Shown here piece by piece: positions 35,151 to 48,837 of a stretch of 64,000 bases of DNA (the first letter of the stretch is position 1; each line of letters opens with the position of its first letter). The translations under genes and the position numbers were made by a program. The stretch comes from Pachypanchax playfairii (Eukaryota; Chordata; Actinopteri; Cyprinodontiformes; Aplocheilidae). The notes beneath the pieces are model-generated. The model was not told the origin of the DNA and searched no databases. It worked only from the letters and a program-made list of their open reading frames with translations. Where the stretch lies: NCBI GenBank assembly GCA_006937955.1, contig SSNP01000005.1, forward strand, positions 1,113,786-1,177,785, written 5' to 3'.

Positions 35151-36680
35151 TCGTCTTCACCTGTTTATGATTCTCTTTGTAGTTTTAGTTTGTCTCAGTT
35201 CACTTCTCTGTTCCTGTTCCGGTGTCCGTCTCAACCTTCTAATCATGTTGTTTCTTGTTGCCAGTTTGTTCTTTGATTGTATTTGACCTTTCGTTTCCTG
35301 TTACGTTTCTCAGTTCTGCATTTGTGTTCTCCTTTTTCAATAAAGTCCCATCAGAGATGTCATTGGCTTCAACCTTCACCGAAGGCACGGCATATTTATA
35401 ATCACAACCAAAGCATTGATATTCAGTATGGAGAGATGAAATAACAATACAGCTATTGATTGAGTTTGTATATATATGTGTGTGTGTGTATAAGTGTGTG
35501 TAAATGTTTGGATTCTCTCTTAGTGGTGAAACAATCAGCTTCACTGATGGAGTCTTGTTGCTCAAGTCTTTAGAAAGAAACTAATTTATAGATCCTATAG
35601 GTCTGCACTGACTGATATTTTATACTGCAACATTAAGAGGTTTTAAATCACAACAGGTTAAATAACATTCAGAACTCTGTTTGGCTTCTGTGTGTTGAAA
35701 TAAAATAGATGATTATATTTTTCCAGCTACTGACATGAGGTGGGAGTGAGTTAGTTGATGTGTTAGAAGCAGGAGTTTAATGCAGACAGACGGGTCGAGT
35801 CATGGCGTCTCTTCATCTGCAGCTCTTTGCAGGATGTTTTCATCTTCAGTGATTTAGACTAGAAGTGGAAGAAAACTGGTGAATCTGCAGGTTATACATG
35901 GACTAAATGCACTGATGGACCGACTGGGACAGTACAATTAATTACACATGTACAAAAAATGTCTGTTTAGTTAGTTTTCTGATGATTCCAGTTTATAGCT
36001 GCAGCTGAAGGCCTGTCATCATTCCGTTGTTCCTTAGAAGGGACTTCTTTATTGTGCACTTGTTACAGGCTGCTGCAGAATGTGGAGAGTTTGTGCAGAA
36101 CACTGATTAAACGTGGAGAATCCTGGTGCAGCTCTTTCTCTCTTTCATCAGCCTGTCAGACCTCAGATCCTTCGGTTGCACTAAGACGCTGTTGGTCCAT
36201 GATTGTTCAAATTCTGTTGCTTTGAGGAAAATAAAACCGATTCTAAATACATTTAGATTCCAGCAGGTAATATAAGAAATGTTTATGATAATACATTAAA
36301 ACAAATAATGTTCAAACATTAGACAACCCAAAAACAAAGAGTGATCCAGAGAGGAAGGAGGAAAGGACAGGAAGTGACAAAAGGATATAAAACAGACAGA
36401 AGGACAGAACAAGCTGTTTAAAATACAGACTATGTCTCACTTCCCCTCAGAGTAACCAGACTCACTCCAATAAAACATGTGGCTTGTGCCTTAAAGCAAG
36501 ATGTTTCCTTTGGTTGTTCAGTTATTTTACCTCTCACCTGTTTTATGAAAAATTTTCTCTCACAGTAAATTCAAATGTTAACACCCCCCCGACCTGCCTG
36601 TGGTGTACCCTGCTCGCTCTTACCTTGTCTTATGTTAACACCTCACCCACCTACCCCATCTGTTTCTGCAGCCTTCGCTG

Positions 36681-36694
36681 GTTGCCTTGGCAAC
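36681..36694. promoter_or_regulatory. Perfect RFX X-box 1
   Basis: GTTGCCTTGGCAAC fits GTNRCC-N2-RGYAAC, the palindromic consensus bound by RFX-family winged-helix factors. It lies in a locally GC-richer stretch of intron 3 (about 36570-36800), which could be an enhancer. The flanks differ from those of the other X-boxes, so it is not part of a repeat. Confidence 0.55.
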
Positions 36695-37094
36695 CCAGTG
36701 TTTTGCCTCGCTCTCAACACATTCCGCAAGCTCATGTCCACGGGCTGTGTGACACGCGCAGACACACACGATGCAGGCTTGCACAGTGACAGCAGGCTCG
36801 AAATAGACTGCGAGCTGTCACTCTTGTATGAATTTTTGAGAGCTTTCACCCAGGCCTCAAGTCAAAAACACTTTCCTGGAAAACACATTTGGATTGAATT
36901 CAGTGGATCTTCAGCTTTGATCTTGATTTTAATTTTTTAATTTTATAATTTTATTATTAGTGAGTAAAAGTTCCTGAGACTGTTTTGGATGACTGATTGT
37001 TAGAGGTGAAAAAGTCAGACAGGTATTTAAACCAGTAACTTGATGTGAATAAACAGTTAGTTGTCTTATTTGACAAGCCTTTAGGATTCAACCT

Positions 37095-37099
<5 letters not shown>

Positions 37100-37141
<42 letters not shown>

Positions 37142-37164
37142 ATGTATAAAAGTATGTATGTATT

Positions 37165-37213
<49 letters not shown>
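37100..37213. repeat. (TA)n / (TG)n compound microsatellite
   Basis: (TA) ~17 repeats, then a 'tatgtatg' linker and (TG)n, then (TA) ~17 repeats. The two TA blocks are self-complementary and may extrude cruciforms. Confidence 0.95.
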
Positions 37214-37215
<2 letters not shown>

Positions 37216-38139
37216 ATTTTTTACGAAATTAACTAGAAGTCAGAAGATCTTCTTTATAAAAATGCAGAAGTCCAATAAGTCATAATTTATTGTAGAAGAG
37301 TGATAAAATGGAACTTAATTTAATTTTGAAATCAAAGTATAAAGACACTGTTTTATTATTTGTACTTAGAAATTCTTCATTGAGAACACAAAAAATTACT
37401 TTATTCTTACATCAAATTCCTAAATCTGTCCAGAAAGATTCTTTTTGACTATTTTTTTAACAAGGTCATAAAATCCTGACATGTGAGACAAGCTGTGGCT
37501 TATTATATAGGTGATTTTTTGTAATCGAGTGATTCGAGTCACTCAGTAAACCATTTCAGCTCTAATACGACAGTCAGGTGTCTCTAGACTCTCGGAGAGA
37601 GAGAGGGTAGAAGATAAGAGACAGCTGGAATGAGTGGAAGGAAGACAGGAAGTGACACTGAGACCAGGAGACAGACAGAAAGCTGGCCGACAGGTTGGTG
37701 CCTGTTGTTGTGGAAACGGACCACTTATTCTCATGGGTTAATCTGTGTGTGTGTGGTTGTGAGTATAGTTGTGGTTTTGTGTGCAACGCCCTTCTGATGA
37801 TAATGTTCCCTCTGCTCATTAAGGCGTGAAACAACCTGCACACGAGGGCCCGTTTTTACAGTTTTAAGGTAAGTTTAAGAAGAATAGTTTGGTCCCCCAA
37901 AAATCTGAAAACTACAATAAAAGTATTTTGATGCTTTAAAGAACTTGTTTTCACTCAACTAGACACACAACTTAATATTTGAACTCTGGAAGCAGATACA
38001 TTTATATATGGTTGTGTGTTAAATGTTCAGTAATTCAAGATTTTTTCCCCCTCTGTTGTTTTAAGTTAATTTTAATAATTAGTCTATTTTTTGTTGTTGT
38101 GCTTCCAGTAATGGGGTATATAGTTCAGTAGAATGCAGC

Positions 38140-38215
38140 AGTCCTCCCTCTTGTATCAGGATCTCATTCTTTTAGTCCGAATCCAGATTTCATGACCATA
38201 AAAGTTCTTTTAAAA
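38140..38215. repeat. Short relic of the repeat at 21120-21610
   Basis: 'ggatctcattcttttagtcc' followed by 'atttcatgaccataa' parallels 'catcttgttctttcggtcag' and 'tcttatgaccacag' of the intron 2 copy, in the same orientation. Confidence 0.4.
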
Positions 38216-38734
38216 AATCAGTTGTGTTTTTTATAGGAATTATTAGTAAATAACTAACAGCGTGATAAGTGAGGTCTAATTAAAAGGTTTAGTTTTGAGA
38301 GCATAAAATAAAAAATGTTTGATTTCTTCTCTCAGATAAAAGTGTGACAGGCATCATTAAAACTTCTGACCTGAGAGTAGAATTAACACCAAACACTCAG
38401 ATGTAAGATGACTCCTGTATGATTAAAGGAAAGGAAGGGATAGCGTTATGTTACGAGTCATCAGTGTGGGATATTTAATCCCTGTGTGACGTTCCACCCT
38501 CTGTCAGTCCATGAATCCCTGCTGCACACACATTTCAGGTTAGACATCAACACACTTTGGTGTGTGTGTCATAGATCTTTTCCAACCAGGTTAAGAAGGT
38601 CATCATGTGGACCGAGTCTCTGCTTCACACACTCACATTCAAATGTTTGAAGCTTTGTGTGTGTTTCTGTTGTGTGTCTGCGTGTTTGAAGTGTCAGTCC
38701 GTCACCTTCCTGCAGTCTGGACCTCACTTTGATC

Positions 38735-38763
38735 CCCCCCCCCCCCCACACACACACACACAC
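38735..38763. repeat. Poly-C / (CA)n tract
   Basis: A run of about 15 C followed by (CA)n. A further pure (CA)n lies at 39058-39089. Confidence 0.95.
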
Positions 38764-39054
38764 GGTATTTCAGCATCACCTCTTTGTCTCTTTGCATACT
38801 CTGTATTTTTTCCTGCTTTTCCTTCATTGTTTTTAACTTTTCTTCTTCTTCTCCTCTCCGTCCTGTCAGATCCTCTCCTTTGTCTTTAATCTTTCAGTTG
38901 GGGGGGGGGCGGGGCTCCTACACTCTCAGTCATTAACCCCCTTCCTGTCATTCTATTAAACCTGATGGAGTTAATAACATGTTAGTGCAGAGAAAAACTA
39001 ACTAAAAGAATCTGTATTTCTAATCCCCTCAGTGATGAGTGGCCTGCTTCTCTG

Positions 39055-39091
<37 letters not shown>

Positions 39092-39889
39092 AGGAGATTT
39101 TAGCATAGCTGTGAGCGTGTGGAGACAAATATAGTAAAGCAGAAAAAGGACGGATAGAGAGAAATAGTCTGCATCATTAAAGTGAGGTTGTCAGCACAGA
39201 GAAATGAGCCGTATCCTAGCAACAGGAAGGACCGTGATCCCACACCTGAGATTTGGGATTGTGTTTTATCAGTGTCGCCTTTGTTTTCATCATTGTCTCA
39301 GGTCAAAGTCTGAACACGCTGTCAGTGTGTTTACTGTGACTGTCCGCCTCATGTCGACACACACTCTTCCTGCATCTGCAAAAACTGAACCAGAATAATA
39401 AAACCTTCTCACCTATGATCTTCTCCTCGGTTGAGTGGCTCCTTGTTTGAAATCCTGTCTTTCTGTATGCAGTTGGCTTGTTTCTGCTTCAGTCTGCAGA
39501 CATGCAGCTTTTGTAATGTGTACTCTGTGGTCTGCCTGCTGGTGTGAACGTGCCAGCCTCTGAGATGGACTGGCAGTCAGAGTACACTTGGTTAAAACTG
39601 AGCACTCTGCAGCGTTAAGTAGAGTGAGCAGCTTAGATGATGGATGAAGGATTCTGTGATAATGAAAAAAAAAAGAAAAACAAATAAATCAAGCAGCCAT
39701 CTGCATCTTCTTCAGAATGAAACCTCTGATCATAAAGTAACAGAAGTCCCTTCAGGTGATTATAAATCTAAAAACAGGAAGGATTGTTTTGTTTTGTTTG
39801 CAAGTTTTAACAATTTTAGAGAAAATTACAACAGATATACAACATGGACACATTTTTGGCACCTTCCACAATAAACATAAAACAATTTG

Positions 39890-40290
39890 TTCTGGGCAAA
39901 AGCTTCAGTTTGGTCTCATCAGGCTGAATGATCTTCTCCCAGAAGCTTCAGGGCTCGTCAACAAGCATTTAGTTTGATTCCAGTCTGGTTTTAGTGTTTT
40001 TCTGTCAGTAGTGGAACCTGCTGGAGTCCATTATGGTTCGACATGTTTCTGATGGTGTGATCAGAAAGTGATGGATCTGGACCCCAGAGTTCAGCTTGAT
40101 CCATCTGATCTACCTGGGGTTGTGTCTCCTCTTGTGTCCACGTCTTGGACGTCGTCCTGTTACAGTCACATCAACATGATGCTGTTTAATAATCTGATCA
40201 GCTGATCACAGGAACACAAAGCTGGTTGGAGATGGTCTGTAGTCTAACATGGATCTCCTCAGACAGCTCTGGTCTTTATCTGGTCCATGT
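39890..40290 (-). pseudogene. Decayed Tc1/mariner-type transposase fragment
   Basis: The minus strand carries relics of both the DNA-binding and catalytic regions of a Tc1-like transposase. Near 40225-40250 it reads 'accatctccaaccagctttg', the helix-turn-helix approach (T-I-S-x-x-L). Near 40130-40150 a frame reads GRRPRRG, like the GRPR-type AT-hook. Near 39918-39960 it reads 'agcttctgggagaagatc' and then 'cctgatgagaccaaa', matching the F-W-E-x-(V/I)-x-x-x-D-E-T-K block around a catalytic aspartate. Several frameshifts and stops make it non-functional. It is a different Tc1 lineage or region from the relic at 31080-31350. Confidence 0.55.
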
Positions 40291-42827
40291 TCAGGGTGGT
40301 GCACACAGTGATACCAGACAACCCAACATCCTGTTACTTCCTGTCAAACAGGCTGATAAAAAGCTTGATACCTGTCACACTAATTCATGTTAAACACTTG
40401 ACTATATTACAGGATTAATAGTCCTTTAGGGGGACCATCAGATCTGTTCAGATTCTCTCACAGGTAGAAATGAATTACCTGAAAGTGCTGAATATGTCTA
40501 CCTCTTCACTATGAGGCCTTCACTCCGCCCCTCTCTGCTTCAGGGTGTGTCTCTTAGTTTTACAGCTTCAAGGTAGAAACAGAAATCCCACTAAATAACC
40601 CCTGAAGCTTATTATTACAATTTGAGTGTATAGTAGCTAAAAAGAAGCAGTAGTATGAGCAGGAATGGCTGTTTATTCTGTCTGTTAATGTAAATCTGCA
40701 AATCAAACAAAATGTATTTCTTCCTTCAGTATTTTTACCCTGATAATACTTTTAAACACACGTATCATAGAAACAACTGGCTAAAGAAGATTTTGTTAAG
40801 TTCTTTTAGTCACAGGTCACTTTTTACAAAATGTGTGTGTGTAGCAGACAATGTAATAAAATTAACATCAGAGCTGTTGGTGCATGTGAAAGGTTGTAAA
40901 ATAAAGCGATAAGAAAAGCCGCATCAGGAGAAACAAAGGTCGCCGAGTTACTTTGTGTTCCACTTGCTGTGTCTTTGCCTCCACTCAGCTGGAGCCACAC
41001 ATTTCAGTACTTTTGCCTTCCCTGTGTGTTTGTGTGTGTGTCTGAACCAGCAGTGCATTTTAAATAGTAAAGCCTGTCAAAGTGCATAAAATCAGAAAGG
41101 CTCAGAGTTGAGCCTTAAGGGGAGGCAACACACACTCACACCCTCACACAACCGCTTGTTGTAGCTCCATAAATTGCCTTGTAGCTACCCAAAACCACTC
41201 ACACGCACACATACACGTAATTTCGAGCCTGACTCTCTTACTAACCTTCTCACTGTGTGCCAGACTGGTGCTGCCAGCATCATATGACAGGCACATGGAC
41301 CTGTCTCACCACGGCAAGCCACGACTCCACACTGTTGAGAACCGGGCCGTGATGTCACCAAGCCTGCCAGTCATTGATGCTAGTTCACAAAACTTACTCT
41401 CTGCATCATTCCAACACACTCTAAGAGACTTTAAAACAAGTAAGTTTTAATTTTTATATTGATTTGATTTTTAGATCATCTGAATTAGAACTTTTTGCAC
41501 ATTTGAAAATGTAGATCAGCAACTCTGAGGTTAAACTGACTAAATTCACTCAGTTTGTCACTGATGAACAACAGAACTAGTTTCAACAGGAGTGTTTCAT
41601 AAACAAATCATTACTTTGCAGTGATATTGGCAGTTAAAATACCCAGATTCTCACCAGTTCTGCATGAGCAACTCATCTGTACAGTCCTGTGTTTATTCAG
41701 CAACATGACAAGAACCATAAACACACCGACTGAGTCGTCTTGAAACCTCCTGTGTTTAAAAAGAAGAAGAGTCCTGCAGCAATGCCGTGTGAGGGTTCAA
41801 GGAAGTTAAAGTTTTCACCAAAGTCAGCAAAATGTTTTCATGACACTGACTGAGTTTTGACTGCATCAACAGCAGCAAGTTAAATTTAAAGGTTTTTTTT
41901 GTAATAAACTACTGTAGTCTTAAAAATACTCTTTACTTTAAACCAATAAATCACAGAGTCATTCATAAATGAGTGTGAATGACCTTAGCAGAGCAGGTCG
42001 AGGGTGGGGGGGTGAGGCCCGTCATGATGAAGACTGGTGAAGGTCTACAGCACTTAGGTTTATTACAGATGGGTTTCATCACATGGCAGCAGTCTGACAA
42101 ACAGGCAGGAAAAAAACTATCAATGGCAATAAAGGCTTGAAACAAACAGCAAAAAATAACAATAAAAATTCACTGTATTTTGTCATAATAAAAGATTTAA
42201 CATAAAAGTTTACTGGGCTTTTTATTCTTAATGAGAAAATCAAACCATTTTTAAGAATTCACCAGTTTATCTAATAAATCCTTTAAAGCAGAGCCAGAAA
42301 GAAAAACTGACTGAGTTTTGTACTGAACTGTGTTCCTAGTAACTATTAAACCTAAAGGAATTTTTCTGAAAATAAAAATGGTTTATATTAGAAGGTCGTA
42401 CAGACGGGACAACCTGTGATCAGCCTGTCATGAAAGCAGCTGACACGTCTAATATGTCTAAAAACATGTCTGATCGGGGGTGCATCCAGACCTCAGGGAT
42501 CAGGTTCTCAGCTGCTCAGAGACAGAGAACACAGATTTCATTCCCTGGAGAAGAGAAAGGGAATGATTGAGATGAGGAGGAGGAGAGAAACATGAATTAT
42601 TCTCCCTCAGGTGGAAAGAATGATGAAAAGAGGGATGGAGGTGAGAAACAGTGAGAGAAGGTGAGGGGGAGGATCTTTAGGGGTTAGTGCTGACACAGAT
42701 CAGGAAAATAAAAGCTTGTAAGAATGTTATCACATTTCCATTCCTCTGAAAACAGCTGAGTCTCATCTACTGCTGCTTTGTGGTCAGTTTACACCACAAA
42801 TAGAGTGTAGTATTCAGTCTGGGAGAT

Positions 42828-42925
42828 CCAGCCATTTTCTATACCTGCTTGTTCCTCTGCAGGATCAGGAGATCAGGGTCACACCTGGACAGGTCGCCAG
42901 TCCATCACAGGGCAGCCTGGAAGAT
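42828..42925. repeat. Interspersed repeat fragment (same family as 7366-7465)
   Basis: 'gccattttctatacctgctt' then 'cacacctggacaggtcgcc' and 'agtccatcacagggcagcct' are hallmark words of a very common short fish repeat (from memory). The open frame starting at 42849 lies on this repeat. Confidence 0.5.
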
Positions 42926-43204
42926 GCTGTTTGTGAACATACAGGATGTGGTATCATCATCACATCCTCAGAAATATTTAAGGGTCATTCCCCATAAGCT
43001 TGAATATAAAAAGCTGATTATAATCCAACCAGCTGGATTATATTGATCTGTTGTTGCTTTGGAGCCGCCTGCTAGCAACATTTAGTCCAAAGCCAAACGT
43101 CCCTGTTTCACTTTTCTTATCCATATGATCCAGTGTGGACTTCAGTGCAGTGATAATCCTGCGGTGTTTGCTGCTGAACGTTTCTGGGTTCTGTGTTCAG
43201 TCTG

Positions 43205-43250
43205 TCAGCCAGCTGCTGGTGCAGTTAATTAGGCCGAGCTATAAATAGAT
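43205..43250. promoter_or_regulatory. Candidate regulatory cluster: E-box, homeodomain site, MEF2 site
   Basis: Within 40 bp there are CAGCTG (43210-43215), TTAATTAG (43226-43233) and CTATAAATAG (43239-43248). The last is a perfect MEF2 consensus (CTAWWWWTAG). bHLH plus MEF2 combinations are known in neuronal and muscle enhancers. Activity here is inference. Confidence 0.3.
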
Positions 43251-43399
43251 GCTAGAGAAATGCATCATCTCTGTCACAGAAAAACCTTCAGAGTATGAAC
43301 CTCCTGTTGTTTGCCAGTACATAAATCATCCTTGAAATCTTAACCACCTGCCTAATAATGATGAGGTCCTTCCAAAAGACATCTAACTCATGAGTTCTG

Positions 43400-43620
43400 A
43401 AGACCTCTGCAGGTCTGTGGTGGCACCACATGATCAGCTGGAGATGTCCTGGAAGGTTGGATTACTGGTATTTGTCCTGTACTTACAGATACTGGACTGG
43501 ATTTGGTTCTGCAGAATTTGAAACCCAAAGTGAAAAACTACAGATCCTTGGGCCACGCCCAACTGCTCTGAGTATTGTTGTCTTTACAGTCTTCTTGGCG
43601 AGGTTTCACAGGAGCTCACT
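43400..43620. repeat. Possible decayed DNA-transposon-derived repeat
   Basis: The order 'gtctgtggtggcaccacatg', 'tactggactggatttggttc' and a GC-richer tail resembles a degenerate fish repeat seen antisense to transposase genes (from memory). The match is weak, and no protein similarity could be read with confidence. Confidence 0.25.
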
Positions 43621-43844
43621 GACCTGTTCAGGTGGAACCCCGCTTCTCAACCAATAACCACTGGACCAGAACCATTTCACAACCACTACAGTCACGTCCT
43701 TATCACATCCTGGTACTACTTTCAGACCTGAATACTCACTTCCTGTCCATATAATATCAGTGTAACAGATTCATGTTTTTCATTATAGATGTCAGTAAAT
43801 CTCATCACTTTATTTTTCTTTTCACAAATCCAATCTGATTCAAC

Positions 43845-43905
43845 TTTATTTATAAAGCACTTTAAAACAACGAAACTGAACCAAAGTGCTTGAAAAGAAC
43901 CACAA
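43845..43905. repeat. Short interspersed repeat fragment
   Basis: 'gattcaactttatttataaa' followed by 'gcactttaaaac' is a word combination found very widely in fish genomes (from memory). The class is unknown. Confidence 0.35.
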
Positions 43906-46900
43906 ACTTGAACTAACTAGATTAAAAGGATTACTTACATTATTTCATGGTGATTTAAGTTAGACGGACTCTCCTGTAATATTTGAGGTGTTAGTTATTC
44001 CTGTTTGTTTTGTACCCTGGAGACAACTTGAGAACAAACCTCTCTTATCTCCCAGTGACTCATGCCAACAAGATGTCAGAGGAGCTCCCTCACATCTCAG
44101 ATTGATGGTGAACAGTAACAGTAGTGTCTTCTTGGCACGTGTTCAAGACAAACTACTGACAGGCATTTTTAACGACAGTCAGTCCAGACCACAAACTAAA
44201 ATATCCAGGGATGAAGATCCTGATGGATGACTTTCCTACACCTGTTAACACGCCAAGTAAAATATTTTAAGTTATTGTCACATGGATATAAGCATTATAA
44301 TTTTAGTATCATTCATTCTAAACTCTAGCATGTGCTGGAATGTGCTCCATGTGTTACTCAGCATACAGATAGCCTCTTAATTATGACCACCTGAAAATAG
44401 AAACTAAGATAATTAAAGTATGTGTCCTCTGCTGGTCTAGATAAAGACTCCCAGCCTTATGAACTGGACCACTTTAAGGCTCAGACCACCAACATCATGA
44501 ACCATAAAGAGCACGTTAGATGTTATAACATCAGACAATAATATTCCATATTATATATGAACTATTTGCAACTTTACTTTTAATTTTCATCAGTATTTAC
44601 TCACTAGTTTGAATTCTGAAAATATTTTTAAACTAGATTTTCACAGCTTTTCTCTTCTCGTCTTTTTACACATCTCCTATAAACATGATGACGGTTTGGT
44701 ATTAGCCCAACCATCACACTGAAACAAACACTCATCTGTTATCATTAACTAAAGAGCAGCTGACTTATAGAACTGTAATGAAATCTGACTCACAGATCTG
44801 ATGTGTGGAAACACAGACCTGGTTCAGGGACGATGATTGTTTCTCTTCTGGATCTGAAGAATTAACTAAAGTATGTATATTAATTGTATTAAAACTAATT
44901 TAACTTTTAAAGCCTTTGAAGTTCATAAAGTTTGTGAATTTGAGACTTTTGTTTATCATGAGTAAGAAAACTTTTTTTAAATCCATTTTTCTCCTGTTTG
45001 TCCCAGTTGAAATAACACAGAATGTGTCTTTGTGCCAGTTTATGTCCCTTTAAAGGACATTATGGGTCGAAGGTTACAGCTATTGAATTTCTCACACATT
45101 ATATAGTATATTTATGTTTTGTGAGACTGTATCAGCTGATGCTTAAGAGCTGCTCTTGTCCACACTGAACACGAGCCCTTTGCAGCTGTTAAGTACTAAT
45201 GACTGAACTGCTAAAGAACCAACACGTGGTGAAGATTATAATTTAATGAGCAACACACATTCTCAATAAGCACTTAAAAGCTTGAAGACGTACTGTAGCT
45301 GACAGGAAATGATTCTGGGTTGTATGCACATGCAGGTCTGAAGCAGAGTCCTGTTGGTCAGACCTGGTCGGGCTGGTCCGTCACAGCAGATGTTAATTAT
45401 GTCAGCATAGTTAGAAATCAGGGCAAGTTAAGGGTTAAGAAAGCATATCCATGGGGGGGGGGTCTCGGGGTTGAATAATCAGTGTGTAAAAATGTGTGTG
45501 ATCTTCTTCTAAAGCTGGTGGTCTCAGCTTGGATCAGATCTGAGAATGTTTTTGGTTACAATTAAAATCCACAGATAAAACTTGGTAGAACACATTTTTT
45601 AGAAAGATGTCACATTAAAACATTTTAGAATAATTGGAACATTTAGGAAACAATTCAGATATTTGTGTCAGTATCACTTAAATTAACCGTTTAAACTGTT
45701 TTTAATGTTTTTTCTTACCTGCTGAAACCAAACCGATTCACCGTTACAGGTATTAGTTTTTCCACAGAGAGTGTAAAATATGAGATGTTCCATTTTAAGG
45801 TTTCACAAACAGGGAATTGGATTTAACTGAAGATTTAATGTTTCACAGAAAAAAATGATCCAAGCCATTTTTTATTTTATTTTATTCATAAACGAGGGTT
45901 TATTTCTCTTCTTTGAATGTTACAATAAAACACCATAAATCAGCTCTTCAGTGCTTCAACACTGAACTCATTAGCCATGCTATTTAGTTTGGCATATGGC
46001 TGAGAGGATTACAGTTCTAAAAACAATATATTATAAAAATAATGATATGTTTTGTTTGTGGACGGCTTTCAGAGAATTCAAGATCATGTTAAATATAAAA
46101 AGATAAAAAATAACAAGCAGATATGAAAGATTTCAATTTGTTCAGATTTTACAAAAAGTTGTTTTTCTGCTCAAACAAGTTCCAGGTCGTTCTGTAAATC
46201 TGACACTTACTTCCTGTTTGCTGTTTAGTTCTTCATTTTAATGACACATATCAAGATTTAATATTTAATCATCACTGCAGTTCCGCCGGTCATGACTAGA
46301 AACAGCTTGTCACAACAAAAATCATCATGCATGAAGGAAACCCTCTCCTGTTTCACCGACACATTATCAAAGTTATTATCCTAAATGTCTCTGAGTGTCA
46401 GACGTTACATTCACTCTGTTAGTTCAGAATCAACTGGTTTAAAACAATAAAATATTCTTTAATTATAAATCTGTTATTAGGAAGTTCTGGATCAACAAGC
46501 AGCGTGATGCAGGTGTGTAAATGCATCTTTGTGGTTGAACAGCAGGTGTAAATATTCAGCTGACCTTGTTGTGGTAAATAAACTCTGACTGCTGACCTGC
46601 AGATACAACATGTCTCCTGTAATGATGAAGATCCAGAGTAACACATCTGGATGTGAGGTGTATGTACAGGTTGGAAGACACGCAGGTGCGTGCAGTTCCT
46701 GTAGTTTTTAATGAATTTGGAATCAAACTTCCACTTTCTCTCTGTAATTAAAACCATCAGTATAATATTGATTTCATGTCGTTTGCACATGCTGAAATGT
46801 TTCCCAGGTGTTTGTCCTGCGTGTCTTATGACCTGAGCTTCATCAGTATTTATTCATTATTTCATTTCCTTCTTCCACCATCCCTGTGATATTAATCTGT

Positions 46901-47827
46901 ACCTGTCCGTGTGCTTGTGTGTGTTTGCTTGTACACCTGTGTGCGTGTGCATGCGTGTGTAGATGTGAGCGTTTGCACACTGCTCTGGCATTTGGGAGGA
47001 AATCAATGCCCTGCTGACTACCGCTGCTAATTGAAGGTTAGCAGATAGCATCAGCATGGGTCTCTCTTCTCCATTGTTCTGGCTCCTCCCCTCTCTCTGC
47101 CCTTCTCCCTCCAGTCTTTGGTCGATAGAGTTGTATTTTTGTTCACCTCGAGAGCTGCAGTATCCAGATACACTGACACCAATACCGGTTCTGACCACCA
47201 TCTTCTCCTTTCAGATTTTCATTACCTGAACATTTCATATTTACTGACACATGCAGTGCTCACTCCATCATATTGAACTGCTCTAACACTGTTTCTCAGA
47301 TGATGCAAGCAATGGCCTCCCTTCCTAAAAATGCTTATCTGTTAGTGAAATCTTTCATCACCTGAAACTCCCACTGGGTGTAGTGAGATGACAGCATGAT
47401 GCGTGGAACCATCAGAGTGATGCAACCAGCAGATTATTTTACTGAAATCTCTCAAGTTTCTTTTTGCGCCTCATTCATATCATAATGGAATAAATGTCTT
47501 TTCTCTTGGCTCATCTTCTGTTTAATAAATATAATTTATTCATGGTTACTGCAGTCAGGTGACAAATATATCAAAGTGTTGTATGAAGTCATTTGAAATG
47601 ATGCAACAAAATGTAGTTTAGTGCTTTTTTAATTGATTTATTTCTGTGTGTTTTTATCGAACGCGGGATGATGCTGAACAGATGTGACGAGGAGCTGTCA
47701 GTCATCTGGCGACATGGACGCTCTCGTCTCAGCCTGATACAGAGTCGCTCTGTGTTTGTGTGTTTCCAACATATCTGCTTGAGAGCAGGATACTCAAGAT
47801 GATAGGTGATTAATTCATATGGCTGTT

Positions 47828-47841
47828 GTTGCCATGGTAAC
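47828..47841. promoter_or_regulatory. Perfect RFX X-box 2
   Basis: GTTGCCATGGTAAC is the textbook palindromic RFX consensus (GTNRCC-N2-RGYAAC). The flanks ('ctgtt' and 'aaggacacc') are unlike those of the other copies. Confidence 0.6.
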
Positions 47842-48723
47842 AAGGACACCTGAGAGAAGGGAGGAAGCAGGGGAAATGATGATGACCATTACCGATGTGG
47901 AAAATATGAAGAGGACAGGAGAAAGTTTGAGTGATGGACGGAAGAGTGAGCATGGAAGGAGAGACGAAGCAGCTGATTGAAAGGAGGTCGAGAATCCTGT
48001 CCGCCATTTTGAGCTTGTTAGCGTGAAGGATTCTCTAGAAAATAAAGACTTAAAGAAAACTTCCCACCCCTCTGTTTGCTCTTTTACATCCTCTGTCCAC
48101 CCCCAACTCACACTAATTCATCTTTCTTTAATTATTAACTTCATAAAAAGCTGCATCTGTCTGTTCATTACTAATTTATGTTTAAATGGGGTGTCCCCCG
48201 TGTCTCTGTGTGTCTCTGTGTGTGTCTCTGTGTGGGATTGAGGGGGAGTTTGGGGTTGGCGTCGGGTGAGAAGACTTACAACAACATCACAAACAGAAGT
48301 ATCTATTTTGTTGTCCACACTTTGTCCTGTTCCACCATTTGGACTTCTAAAGTATTTGTCCATCTGTTTGATCTTCAACAGCTGATTTTGAGTTGATTGT
48401 TTAATTTAAATTCCTATAAATTGATTAAAAGTAACATCAGCAGCTTCTGCTAGTAATTTACTCCAGTTAAACAAACAGAGACACATTTCTGATCATAAAT
48501 TATTATTAACGGTTAGTAAGAAAGGCACATTCTTTCAACATGTGAACACATTTTAACAGAACACCAGTGTCGTATTGTTGGAAGGTTTAGCTTCAGGGTC
48601 TGAATCCTGCAGAAGAATCATTTGATCCCAAATCCTTCAAGTACCTCCTGCACTCTCACACTTAGGTTCGTTTTGTTTCATCCTCAAGTACTGCTTCTGT
48701 TAATCAGCTCAAGAAAAAAGGCT

Positions 48724-48837
48724 TGTGTGTCTGTGCATGTGTGTTTGTGTCTGTGCATGTGTGTGTGTGCATGTGTGTGTGTGCATGTGTGTCTGTGTGT
48801 GTGCATGTGTGTTTGTGCATGTGCATGTGTGTGTGAG
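48724..48837. repeat. Imperfect TG/CATG repeat
   Basis: (TG)n is broken by regularly placed 'gcatg' and 'tctg' words, giving alternating purine-pyrimidine DNA over about 110 bp. The open frames on both strands are translations of this. Confidence 0.95.

Noticed and set aside
34758..35286. Overlapping Gly/Trp/Arg-rich and Pro/Leu-rich frames of 99-143 codons
   Set aside because: All frames of the G-rich minisatellite are open because of its composition. No start context or domain.
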